Positions 14,569 to 21,093 of a stretch of DNA of 41,519 bases are shown here, in pieces. The DNA is from Thermus_A sp040290245 (GTDB lineage: Bacteria; Deinococcota; Deinococci; Deinococcales; Thermaceae), in the NCBI RefSeq assembly GCF_040290245.1, contig NZ_PSMQ01000008.1:1-41519 (forward strand), given 5' to 3'. The notes beneath the pieces were generated by a model that was not told the origin of the DNA, did not search any database, and saw only the letters and a list, made by a program, of their open reading frames with translations. The position numbers were made by a program, and so were the translations under genes. Every line of letters begins with the position of its first letter. Position 1 is the first letter of the stretch.

Positions 14569-16185
14569 CTACCGCAGGAAGAGGCCAAAGGAAAAACTAG
14601 GCCCCTGGGCCTCGCCGTACTGCCCCTTTAGGACGGTCTGCGCCCTGAGCTCATAGGCAAAACAGCCGTCGTAGTAGCGGAAGGTGAGGCCGTACCGGCT
14701 AAGCCCCCCTCCGCTAAGCCCGAGCTCCGGGGCCAGCCAGAAGGCCTGGCAACAGGCGCGATCGGGCAGGGGCATGGCGTAGCCGAAGCGGATCTCCTCG
14801 TGGCTTCCCCGCAGGTAGGCCAGGCGGAAGGTGCCCAAGGCGGGGTCCCGGTACCCCCCCTCCAGGCGGTCGATGCGATTTCCTAAGGGGTTTTCCAGGG
14901 TGTATCCGAGGCTTAGACCCAGGTAGTCCGCCGAGACGCTCAGGCGCTGGAACTCGCCCCGCTTCTCGTAGGCAAAGGGAGGGGTAAAGCCCAGGGGCTC
15001 CAGGCGCCCGGCGTACTCGGCCCTCAGGCCCAGATCCCCCTCCTGATACCCCCCCCTAAGCCCAAGGCCCAAGGCGGCGTAGGGGGCGTAGGGGCTGCCC
15101 GGATAGAAGGTCAAGAGGGCGTACGGGGCGAGCTCCAGGGTGAAGGGGCCCTCCTGGTAGGCGAAGCGGTACTCTCCCTCCGCCCCCAGGGTGAGCCCCT
15201 GGGCCCGGGAGGTGGCGGCGTAGCGGGCAAAGGGGCTTACGGTGAGGCCTTCCAAGCGGAAGGTGGGGCGGTAGAGGGCCTCGAGGCTGGGGGTGGCCGG
15301 GTCCGGAGGGGTGGGCACGGCGGCTAAATAGACATCGTCCAAAAAGGCCCTGACCCCGGCGCCGGATCCGAACTGGACCTCGGCCCCCTTGCCGCCTTCC
15401 CGAAGACCCAGGACCAGGGCGGCCCCTTTTGTCCCCAGGCCCTGGCCCAAAAGGGTGAGGCGCCTCTCCCAGCCCCCCACCTCCTCCCCCGGCCTGGGCA
15501 GGGGAAAACCCCTAAGCCCCAGGGTCCAGCCCCCGTCCGGGCCACTCCCCAGGACCAGGGGGCTTTCCAATGCGGGCCGGCGGTTCACGTTGGCCCGGGC
15601 CTCCCCCAAGGGAACCTCCAGACCCCAAAGCCCGAGCCGGGCCTCCCCTAGAAGCCCCCCCGTGGCGGGGTCGAACCGGGCCTCCTCCATGGCCAGGCGG
15701 AGGTCCTCCCCGCAGGGGCAGGAGGTGGCGAGAAACCCCTTGAGCCGGACCTCCCTCCGCTGAAACCGGGCCTCCTTCGCCCTCACCCGGTAGGAGGGGG
15801 TTTGCAAAAAAACCCCCTGGCCCAAGGGGGGGTTCTCCAAAAGGAGGCTTTCCACCTGGGCCCTGAGCCTTTCCTTTTCCAGCCGCACCGCGTAAAGGGC
15901 CCTGCCCTCGAGCCTTTGGGCCGAAAGCCGCCAGCCCTCCGCCTCGCCTTCCAGGCCTTCCGCCCAAAACCCCTTCCCCTTCTGGTAGCGGAGGGAGGGG
16001 GCCTGGAGGAAGACCCCCTCCCGCTCGAGGCAGGCCTTGCCTTCAAAGACCAGGACCTCCCCGTCGTAGCTCAGGTTCTCCCCGCCCAAAAGCCCGTCCT
16101 CCGTCTCCAGGGTGTAGGGGCGCTCGGCGCACGGGCCGGCTAGGGCCAGCCCCCCCAAGGCGCAAAGCCAAAGCCACCGCTTCAT
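14569..16185 (-). CDS. LptD/OstA-like outer-membrane beta-barrel protein
   Basis: 538 aa with a signal peptide (KRWLWLCALGGLALAGPCAE), an N-terminal OstA-like stretch of short strands (ENLSYDGEVLVFEGKACLER, LRAQVESLLLENPPLGQGVF) and a C-terminal half of alternating amphipathic strands rich in Tyr and Gly (LTLGAEGEYRFAYQEGPFTL, LGLGLRGGYQEGDLGLRAEY, IRFGYAMPLP). It ends in FGLFLR, like an outer-membrane protein. Shorter than typical proteobacterial LptD (about 780 aa). Several cysteines (CPCGED, ACCQAF) could form disulfides. A TATCCT box lies seven bases before the ATG (leaderless pattern). With LptF and the LptC-like protein it suggests an envelope glycolipid or polymer export path. Family assignment is moderate. 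Confidence 0.65.
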   Translation of the reverse strand: MKRWLWLCALGGLALAGPCAERPYTLETEDGLLGGENLSYDGEVLVFEGKACLEREGVFLQAPSLRYQKGKGFWAEGLEGEAEGWRLSAQRLEGRALYAVRLEKERLRAQVESLLLENPPLGQGVFLQTPSYRVRAKEARFQRREVRLKGFLATSCPCGEDLRLAMEEARFDPATGGLLGEARLGLWGLEVPLGEARANVNRRPALESPLVLGSGPDGGWTLGLRGFPLPRPGEEVGGWERRLTLLGQGLGTKGAALVLGLREGGKGAEVQFGSGAGVRAFLDDVYLAAVPTPPDPATPSLEALYRPTFRLEGLTVSPFARYAATSRAQGLTLGAEGEYRFAYQEGPFTLELAPYALLTFYPGSPYAPYAALGLGLRGGYQEGDLGLRAEYAGRLEPLGFTPPFAYEKRGEFQRLSVSADYLGLSLGYTLENPLGNRIDRLEGGYRDPALGTFRLAYLRGSHEEIRFGYAMPLPDRACCQAFWLAPELGLSGGGLSRYGLTFRYYDGCFAYELRAQTVLKGQYGEAQGPSFSFGLFLR

Positions 16186-16192
16186 GGGGGCC

Positions 16193-16198
16193 AGGATA
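16193..16198 (-). promoter_or_regulatory. -10-like box of the lptD-like gene
   Basis: TATCCT on the minus strand ends seven bases before the ATG at 16185; there is no Shine-Dalgarno sequence in the gap (GGCCCCC). This fits a leaderless mRNA that starts between the tRNA terminator and the gene. Confidence 0.45.
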
Positions 16199-16216
16199 CC
16201 GGAATCCCTAGGCCAA

Positions 16217-16240
16217 AGCCCACCCCCTAGGGGGTGGGCT
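16217..16240 (-). terminator. Perfect palindrome, probable tRNA-Thr terminator
   Basis: A 24-bp perfect inverted repeat (AGCCCACCCCC on one arm, GGGGGTGGGCT on the other) begins 7 nt past the CCA end of the tRNA gene. On the minus strand it is followed by TTTGG, a short T run. It separates the tRNA transcript from the lptD-like gene. Confidence 0.75.
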
Positions 16241-16247
16241 TCGTTGC

Positions 16248-16322
16248 TGGAGCCGGTGGCCGGATTCGAACCGGCGGCCTACCGCTTACGAGGCGGTTGC
16301 TCTACCGCTGAGCTACACCGGC
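16248..16322 (-). tRNA. tRNA-Thr (anticodon CGU)
   Basis: The minus strand folds as a standard tRNA: acceptor GCCGGTG pairing with CACCGGC, D arm GCTCAGCGGTAGAGC, anticodon stem ACCGC/GCGGT with loop CTCGTAA (anticodon CGU, reading ACG), T arm GCCGG-TTCGAAT-CCGGC, discriminator T and an encoded CCA. 75 nt including CCA. A strong promoter (TTGCGC, 17 nt, TAGAAT) lies just upstream and a palindromic terminator follows. Confidence 0.97.
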
Positions 16323-16333
16323 CCGCCCCAGAG

Positions 16334-16384
16334 ATTCTAGACCAGGCCCGTCCCTTGCGCAAGGGGCCCCTGTCCCCATAGGAT
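16334..16384. promoter_or_regulatory. Divergent promoters for tRNA-Thr and murI sharing a palindromic -35
   Basis: Minus strand (tRNA): TTGCGC at 16362-16357, 17-nt spacer, TAGAAT at 16339-16334, about 12 nt before the tRNA 5' end. Plus strand (murI): TTGCGC at 16355-16360, 18-nt spacer, TAGGAT at 16379-16384, six bases before the GTG. Both -35 hexamers are the two readings of one 8-bp palindrome, TTGCGCAA (16355-16362), so only one polymerase can occupy the site at a time. Confidence 0.75.
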
Positions 16385-16390
16385 GGCGGG

Positions 16391-17167
16391 GTGCGCCCTG
16401 ACCCCGAGCTTCCCATCGGCGTGTTTGACTCCGGCGTGGGGGGGCTTACCGTGCTCAAGGCCCTTAGGGAAGCCCTGCCCAAGGAGGACTTCCTCTACTT
16501 TGGGGACACCGCCCGGGTCCCCTACGGGCAGAAGCCCTTGGGCATGGTCCGCCGCTTCGCCTGGGAGATCGCGGGCTTCCTCCTCCGCAAAGGGGTGAAG
16601 GCCATCGTGGTGGCCTGCAACACCGCCTCCTCCGCCGCCTTGCCCGAGCTTTCCGAGGCCCTTTCCATCCCCGTCTTCGGCGTATTGGAGCCCGCGGCCG
16701 AGGAGGCCAGGCCCCATGCCAAGGTGGGGCTCATCGGGACCACGGCCACGGTGGAAAGCCGGGCCTACGAGCGCTTTTTGCCCCTGGCCTGGTCCAAGGC
16801 CTGCCCCCTCTTCGTCCCCTTGGTGGAGGAGGGGCTTTGGAACGACCCGGTCGCCCTTCTGGTGGCCAAGCACTACCTGGAAGACGCTCCAGAGGACCTC
16901 GAGGCCCTCATCCTGGGCTGCACCCATTACCCCTTCCTCAAGGAGACCCTCCGTCAGGTCCTTCCCGGCGTTCAGCTTATCGACTCCGCCCAGGCCACGG
17001 CCAGGAAGGTGGCCGAGGCCTTGCACACCCTGGGTCTTCTAAACCCCCAAGGGGGCGGGCAGACCCTCCACTACGTCACGGGGGATGCGGAAAGCTACCG
17101 GGTCCTGGCCCAGCGGCTTGGAGAAGAGGTCGCAGAGCTCAAAACCGTGGCCCTTTCCGAACTATAG
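16391..17167 (+). CDS. murI: Glutamate racemase
   Basis: Makes D-glutamate for peptidoglycan by a cofactor-independent two-cysteine mechanism. Both catalytic cysteines are visible: VACNTASSAALPEL (first) and LILGCTHYPFLK (second), plus the N-terminal IGVFDSGVGGLTVLKAL and FGDTARVPYG. 258 aa, normal length. GTG start at 16391, six bases after TAGGAT, so the mRNA is probably leaderless; an ATG at 16383 is in another frame. The stop codon is part of the -10-like box of the next gene. Confidence 0.96.
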   Translation: MRPDPELPIGVFDSGVGGLTVLKALREALPKEDFLYFGDTARVPYGQKPLGMVRRFAWEIAGFLLRKGVKAIVVACNTASSAALPELSEALSIPVFGVLEPAAEEARPHAKVGLIGTTATVESRAYERFLPLAWSKACPLFVPLVEEGLWNDPVALLVAKHYLEDAPEDLEALILGCTHYPFLKETLRQVLPGVQLIDSAQATARKVAEALHTLGLLNPQGGGQTLHYVTGDAESYRVLAQRLGEEVAELKTVALSEL

Positions 17168-17168
17168 T
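17163..17168 (+). promoter_or_regulatory. -10-like box overlapping the murI stop codon
   Basis: TATAGT is formed by the last sense codon and stop of murI (CTA-TAG) plus one base, and ends six bases before the ATG of the LOG-family gene. The gap (GGCCCC) holds no Shine-Dalgarno sequence. Confidence 0.5.
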
Positions 17169-17174
17169 GGCCCC

Positions 17175-17816
17175 ATGAAACCCCTGATTGACCAGCTGCA
17201 CCACGAGGACGCCTGGCGGCTTTTCCGCATCATGGCCGAGTTCGTGGAGGGGTTTGAGGTCTTGGGAAGCCTCGAAACCCCTTTGGTCTCCGTCTTCGGC
17301 TCGGCCCGCTTCGGCGAGGGCCACCCCGCCTACGAGGCGGGGTACCGGCTGGGCCGGGCCCTGGCCCAGGCCGGCTTCGGCGTGGTCACCGGGGGCGGGC
17401 CCGGGGTGATGGAGGCGGTGAACCGGGGGGCGTTTGAGGCGGGCGGGGTCTCGGTGGGGCTGAACATCGAGCTCCCCCACGAGCAGAAGCCCAACCGCTA
17501 CCAGACCCACAGCCTCACCCTCCGCTACTTCTTCGTGCGCAAGGTCCTTTTCGTCCGGTATGCGGTAGGGTTCGTCCTTCTGCCCGGGGGGTTTGGCACT
17601 TTGGACGAGCTTTCCGAGGTCCTGGTTCTGATCCAGACGGAGAAGGTCCACCCCTTTCCCGTATACGCCCTACCCAAGGGCTACTGGCGGGGCCTTCTGG
17701 ACTGGATGGGCTTCCTCCAGAAACAAGGGGCCATCGACGCGAAGGACCTGGCCCTCCTCACCCCGATGGACACGCCGGAGGAAGTGGTGGAAGACCTCAA
17801 AGACCGGCTATCCTAG
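17175..17816 (+). CDS. LOG-family (TIGR00730-type) Rossmann-fold protein
   Basis: 213 aa. The 'lysine decarboxylase-like' motifs are present: VVTGGGPGVMEAVNRGAFEA and LLPGGFGTLDELSEVLVLIQ (PGGxGTxxE). Members studied in plants and bacteria are phosphoribohydrolases that release cytokinin-type bases or hydrolyse nucleoside monophosphates; the lysine decarboxylase label is a historical error. SVFGSARFGEGHPAYEAGYR is the nucleotide-binding start of the fold. Start ATG 17175; an in-frame ATG at 17085 would lie inside murI. Next to rdgB, another nucleotide-sanitising enzyme. The exact substrate is unknown. Confidence 0.88.
   Translation: MKPLIDQLHHEDAWRLFRIMAEFVEGFEVLGSLETPLVSVFGSARFGEGHPAYEAGYRLGRALAQAGFGVVTGGGPGVMEAVNRGAFEAGGVSVGLNIELPHEQKPNRYQTHSLTLRYFFVRKVLFVRYAVGFVLLPGGFGTLDELSEVLVLIQTEKVHPFPVYALPKGYWRGLLDWMGFLQKQGAIDAKDLALLTPMDTPEEVVEDLKDRLS
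17809..17814 (+). promoter_or_regulatory. -10-like box overlapping the end of the LOG-family gene
   Basis: TATCCT is built from the last codons (CTA-TCC) and the first base of the stop TAG, and ends six bases before the rdgB ATG. The gap AGGGGC is too close to act as a normal ribosome site. Confidence 0.45.
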
Positions 17817-17820
17817 GGGC

Positions 17821-18435
17821 ATGGAACTCGTGATCGCCACCTCCAACCCGGGAAAGTTCCGGGAGCTGGCCGCGGGCCTCGAGGCCTTGCGGTTCACCCT
17901 GCGCCCCCTTTGGGACTTCCCCGGCCTCACCCTTCCCGAGGAGACGGGGGCGACCTTTGAGGACAACGCCCTTCTCAAGGCCGCCTACACCGCCCGGCAC
18001 ACGGGGCTTCCCGCCTTGGCGGACGACTCCGGCCTGGTGGTGCCCGCCCTGGGGGGGGAGCCCGGGGTCTACAGCGCCCGCTACGGGGGGAAAAGGACCG
18101 ATAAGGAACGGAACGTCTTCCTCCTGGAAAGGATGCGGGGGCTTCCTTGGGAAAAGCGGCAGGCCCGCTTCGTGGCCGTTTTGGTCCTGGCCTTTCCCGA
18201 TGGGCATGCGGAGATGTACCGGGGGGAGGTGGAGGGGTATATCCTCGAGGCCCCCCGGGGGGAGGGGGGGTTCGGGTACGATCCCCTCTTCTACCTCCCC
18301 GAGGCGGGGAAGACCTTCGCGGAGATGAGCCCGGAGGAGAAGGCCCGGCACTCCCACCGCGCAAAGGCCCTCCGGGCGCTTTTAGAAGCCTGGAGAAACG
18401 GCCCCCCGCCCCGGGAGACAAGCCGGCTGGAGTAA
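17821..18435 (+). CDS. rdgB: Non-canonical purine NTP pyrophosphatase (RdgB/HAM1)
   Basis: Hydrolyses dITP, XTP and ITP to monophosphates and keeps deaminated purines out of DNA and RNA. Seen: N-terminal ELVIATSNPGKFRELAAGLE (SNxxK), ETGATFEDNALLKAAYTA, ALADDSGLVVPALGGEPGVY followed by SARY, GEGGFGYDPLFYLPEAGKTF and SHRAKALRAL. 204 aa, normal. Six bases separate its ATG from the TATCCT hexamer at the end of the preceding gene, so it may have its own leaderless transcript. Confidence 0.96.
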   Translation: MELVIATSNPGKFRELAAGLEALRFTLRPLWDFPGLTLPEETGATFEDNALLKAAYTARHTGLPALADDSGLVVPALGGEPGVYSARYGGKRTDKERNVFLLERMRGLPWEKRQARFVAVLVLAFPDGHAEMYRGEVEGYILEAPRGEGGFGYDPLFYLPEAGKTFAEMSPEEKARHSHRAKALRALLEAWRNGPPPRETSRLE

Positions 18436-18446
18436 CCGGCCCCCTC

Positions 18447-18477
18447 TAGACAACCCGCCCCAAGGGTGTGGTAGGAT
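18447..18477 (+). promoter_or_regulatory. Probable promoter of the maltose/trehalose operon
   Basis: TAGACA (18447-18452) and TAGGAT (18472-18477) with a 19-nt spacer, longer than ideal. Unlike most genes nearby, the start lies about 48 nt downstream and has a good ribosome site (GGGAGGT, seven bases before ATG 18526), so this mRNA has a real leader. No operator can be recognised with confidence. Confidence 0.45.
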
Positions 18478-18525
18478 AAACCGGGGCTAAAAGGAAACGC
18501 TACCATGGCTCCAGGGAGGTCGGTT

Positions 18526-19722
18526 ATGAAAAAATGGCTGCTGGCTCTCGGGCTTTTGGGTGGGCTGGCGTTGGCCCAGGGGAAGATCACCGTCTGGACC
18601 CATTTCGGCGGTCCGGAGCTGGACTGGCTGAAGAAGGAGGCGGCCACCTTCGAAAGGACCGGGGGGACCAAGGTGGAGGTGGTGGAGGTCCCCTTTGGGG
18701 ACATCAAACAGAAGTTCATCCTGGGGGCCCCCCAGGGCCAGGCCGCGGACCTCGTGGTCACCATCCCCCACGACTGGCTGGGGGAGATGGCCCAGGCCGG
18801 GGTGCTCGAGCCCATGGACAAGTACGTGACCAAGGGCTACCTGGCCGACCTCCAGGAGGTGGGGGTAGAGGCCTTCACCTTCGGGGGGAAGCTCTTCGGC
18901 CTGCCCGCCTACGCGGAGAGCGTGGCCCTCATCTACAACAAGAAGTACGTGAAGGAACCCCCTAAGACCTGGGAGGAGTTCCTCGCCCTGTCCCAGAAGC
19001 TCACCACCGGCTCCACCTTCGGCTTCCTCTACAACATCGGCGACCCCTACTTCAACTTTGGCTTCTTCAAGGCCTACGGGGTGGACAACGTCTTCGGTAA
19101 GGACGCCAAGGGGAACCTGGACCCAAATAAGCTCCTCCTCCAGGGCGAGGCCGCGGAGAAGGCCCTGGGCTTTATCCGGGACCTCCGGTACAAGTACCGC
19201 CTCGTTCCCGAGGGGGTGGACTACGGCGTGGCGGACGGGGCCTTCAAAGACGGAGCGGCGGCCATGATCATCAACGGCCCCTGGGCCCTTGGGGATTACA
19301 AGAAGGCCAAGATCGACTTCGGCATCGCGCCCTTCCCCACCCCGCCGGGGGCCAAGAACCCCTGGGGGCCCTTTTTGGGCGTCCAGGGGGTGGTGGTGAA
19401 CGCCTACTCCAAGAACAAGACCGCAGCGGTGAACTTCGCCAAGACCCTGGTCTCGGGCGCGGCCCAGGTCTCCTTCAACCAGGCGGGCGGCCGCATCCCC
19501 GTCTCCAAGAGCGCGGTCAAGACCCTGGAGAAGGATCCGGTGGTGGCGGGCTTCTCTAAGGTCTTCCCCTTGGGTACCCCCATGCCCAACATCCCCGAGA
19601 TGGGCAAGGTCTGGGGGCCCTGGGGCAACGCCATCAACCTGGCCGTCCAGAAGGCGGACTCCAACCTCAAGAAGATCGTAGAGGAGATGGTCAGCGAGAT
19701 CAGAAAAGCCATCGGGCGATAA
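18526..19722 (+). CDS. malE: Maltose/trehalose-type ABC transporter substrate-binding protein
   Basis: Periplasmic binding protein of the family 1 (MalE) class, 398 aa. Type I signal peptide KKWLLALGLLGGLALAQ with cleavage after LALA; there is no lipobox cysteine. Then KITVWTHFGGPELDWLKKEA, a SBP family 1 start, VPFGDIKQKFILGAPQGQAA, FGLPAYAESVALIYNKKYVK, and INGPWALGDYKKAKIDFGIA. The neighbours malF, malG and a GH13 glycosidase fix the substrate class as alpha-glucosides; Thermus homologues bind trehalose, maltose and related disaccharides. Start ATG 18526 is chosen over 18505 because GGGAGGT lies seven bases upstream and the signal peptide begins there. Confidence 0.93.
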   Translation: MKKWLLALGLLGGLALAQGKITVWTHFGGPELDWLKKEAATFERTGGTKVEVVEVPFGDIKQKFILGAPQGQAADLVVTIPHDWLGEMAQAGVLEPMDKYVTKGYLADLQEVGVEAFTFGGKLFGLPAYAESVALIYNKKYVKEPPKTWEEFLALSQKLTTGSTFGFLYNIGDPYFNFGFFKAYGVDNVFGKDAKGNLDPNKLLLQGEAAEKALGFIRDLRYKYRLVPEGVDYGVADGAFKDGAAAMIINGPWALGDYKKAKIDFGIAPFPTPPGAKNPWGPFLGVQGVVVNAYSKNKTAAVNFAKTLVSGAAQVSFNQAGGRIPVSKSAVKTLEKDPVVAGFSKVFPLGTPMPNIPEMGKVWGPWGNAINLAVQKADSNLKKIVEEMVSEIRKAIGR

Positions 19723-19728
19723 GGGCTT

Positions 19729-19750
19729 GGGCCGGGCGCACGCCCGGCCC
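19729..19750 (+). terminator. malE-malF intergenic hairpin
   Basis: A 9-bp all-GC stem (GGGCCGGGC / GCCCGGCCC) closes a GCAC loop and is followed by TTTC. It lies between malE and malF. In sugar ABC operons such a structure typically gives partial termination or 3' protection so that the binding protein is made in excess over the permeases; that role is inferred here. Confidence 0.7.
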
Positions 19751-19761
19751 TTTCGACCACC

Positions 19762-21093
19762 ATGAAACACCCCCAAGGCCTCGTTGGGTTTCTGATCAGC
19801 CTGGGACTTCTCCTTCTCCTCCTTCTGGCCTCGCTCGGCCTGGCGCTTTTTGCCTTTTGGAGCCTTCAACTCTTCCTCCCCCTCCCCGGCTGGAGCCTCC
19901 TCCTTCTGAGCCTAGGCTTTCTCCTCCCAGGAGCGGTCCTCCTCGCCCGGAGGTTCCCCTTCCTTTCCGACTGGTACTACCTCCTCCCCGCCCTTTCCTT
20001 CCTCCTCGTCTTCACCGTCTACCCCACCGTCCTCACCCTTTACCTGGCCTTCACCGACTACTCGGGCTCCAAAAACGGCATGCCCGACCGTTCCACCGAG
20101 ACCCGCATCCTGCGGGTGGAAGGGCGGACCCTGGTTCTGGAGGGGAAGGCCAGGGAAACCCTGCGGTGCAACCCCTGCACCGGGGTGGGCCTCGAAGTCT
20201 ACACCCAGAAGGGGCAGAGGTTCCGCACCCGGATCCTTGCCGAGGAGGAAAACCGGATCACCCTGGCGGCCTCCCCCCCCTTCCAACCCCAGTACGCGGC
20301 GAAGATCAACGCCTTCCGCTTCATCGGCTTCCGCAACTTCACCTACATCCTCTCCCAAGCGGGCAAGGCTTTGATCCCCGTCTTCGCGTGGAACGTGGCC
20401 TTCGCCAGCCTGACCGTCCTTCTAAACGCCCTGGTGGGCGGGGTTTTAGGTATCCTTCTTAACAACAAGCGGCTGCGCCTCAGAAACCTCTACCGCACCT
20501 TGCTGATCGTCTCCTGGGCCCTGCCTGGGGTAATCACCGTCCAGGTCTGGGTGGCCCTTTTGAACTACAACTTCGGGGCCATCAACCGCCTTCTCGGGGT
20601 CTTGGGCATCTACCCCATCCCCTGGCTGTTAGACCCTGACTGGGCCAAGGTGGCGGTCCTCCTCGTCAACCTTTGGCTGGGCTTCCCCTATATGATGACC
20701 GCCACCTTGGGGGCGCTTTCCACCATCCCCGACGAACTCTACGAGGCGGCCCGGGTGGACGGGGCCAGCCCCTGGCAGGCCTTTCGGCGCATCACCCTAC
20801 CCCTTCTCCGCCAGCCCATGACCCCCATCCTCCTTTCCGCCTTCGCCTTTAACTTCAACAACTTCTACATCATCTACCTCCTCACCGGAGGGGGGCCGGC
20901 CCAGGAGGGGCGGCTCGCCACCGCCCAGGCCACGGACATCCTCATCTCCTGGGCCTACAAGACCGCCTTCACCGCGGAGGGGCAGTCCGCCTACGGCCTG
21001 GGGGCAGCCATCAGCCTCCTCATCTTCCTGATCACCGTGGCCATCAGCCTGGTCAACTTCCGCCTCACGGGGGCGCTGCGCGAGGTGCGGTGA
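19762..21093 (+). CDS. malF: Maltose/trehalose ABC transporter permease MalF
   Basis: Inner-membrane permease, 443 aa. The first about 80 residues hold two to three hydrophobic segments, then a periplasmic insert of about 110 residues (about 110-200, with a CNPCTG cysteine pair), then the six-helix permease core. The EAA loop that contacts the ATPase is ELYEAARVDGASPWQAFRRI followed by TLP. No ATPase gene is nearby, so a shared MalK/MsiK-type ATPase encoded elsewhere is likely. ATG at 19762 follows the intergenic hairpin with no clear ribosome site. It ends in TGATG with malG. Confidence 0.93.
   Translation: MKHPQGLVGFLISLGLLLLLLLASLGLALFAFWSLQLFLPLPGWSLLLLSLGFLLPGAVLLARRFPFLSDWYYLLPALSFLLVFTVYPTVLTLYLAFTDYSGSKNGMPDRSTETRILRVEGRTLVLEGKARETLRCNPCTGVGLEVYTQKGQRFRTRILAEEENRITLAASPPFQPQYAAKINAFRFIGFRNFTYILSQAGKALIPVFAWNVAFASLTVLLNALVGGVLGILLNNKRLRLRNLYRTLLIVSWALPGVITVQVWVALLNYNFGAINRLLGVLGIYPIPWLLDPDWAKVAVLLVNLWLGFPYMMTATLGALSTIPDELYEAARVDGASPWQAFRRITLPLLRQPMTPILLSAFAFNFNNFYIIYLLTGGGPAQEGRLATAQATDILISWAYKTAFTAEGQSAYGLGAAISLLIFLITVAISLVNFRLTGALREVR

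Noticed and set aside
16184..16381. A 65-aa plus-strand frame with VAGFEPAAYRLRGG
   Set aside because: This is the antisense of the tRNA-Thr gene read as protein, a common false annotation.
18487..19869. A 460-aa open frame antisense to malE
   Set aside because: Mirror of malE codon bias; it also covers the malE promoter and the malE-malF hairpin.
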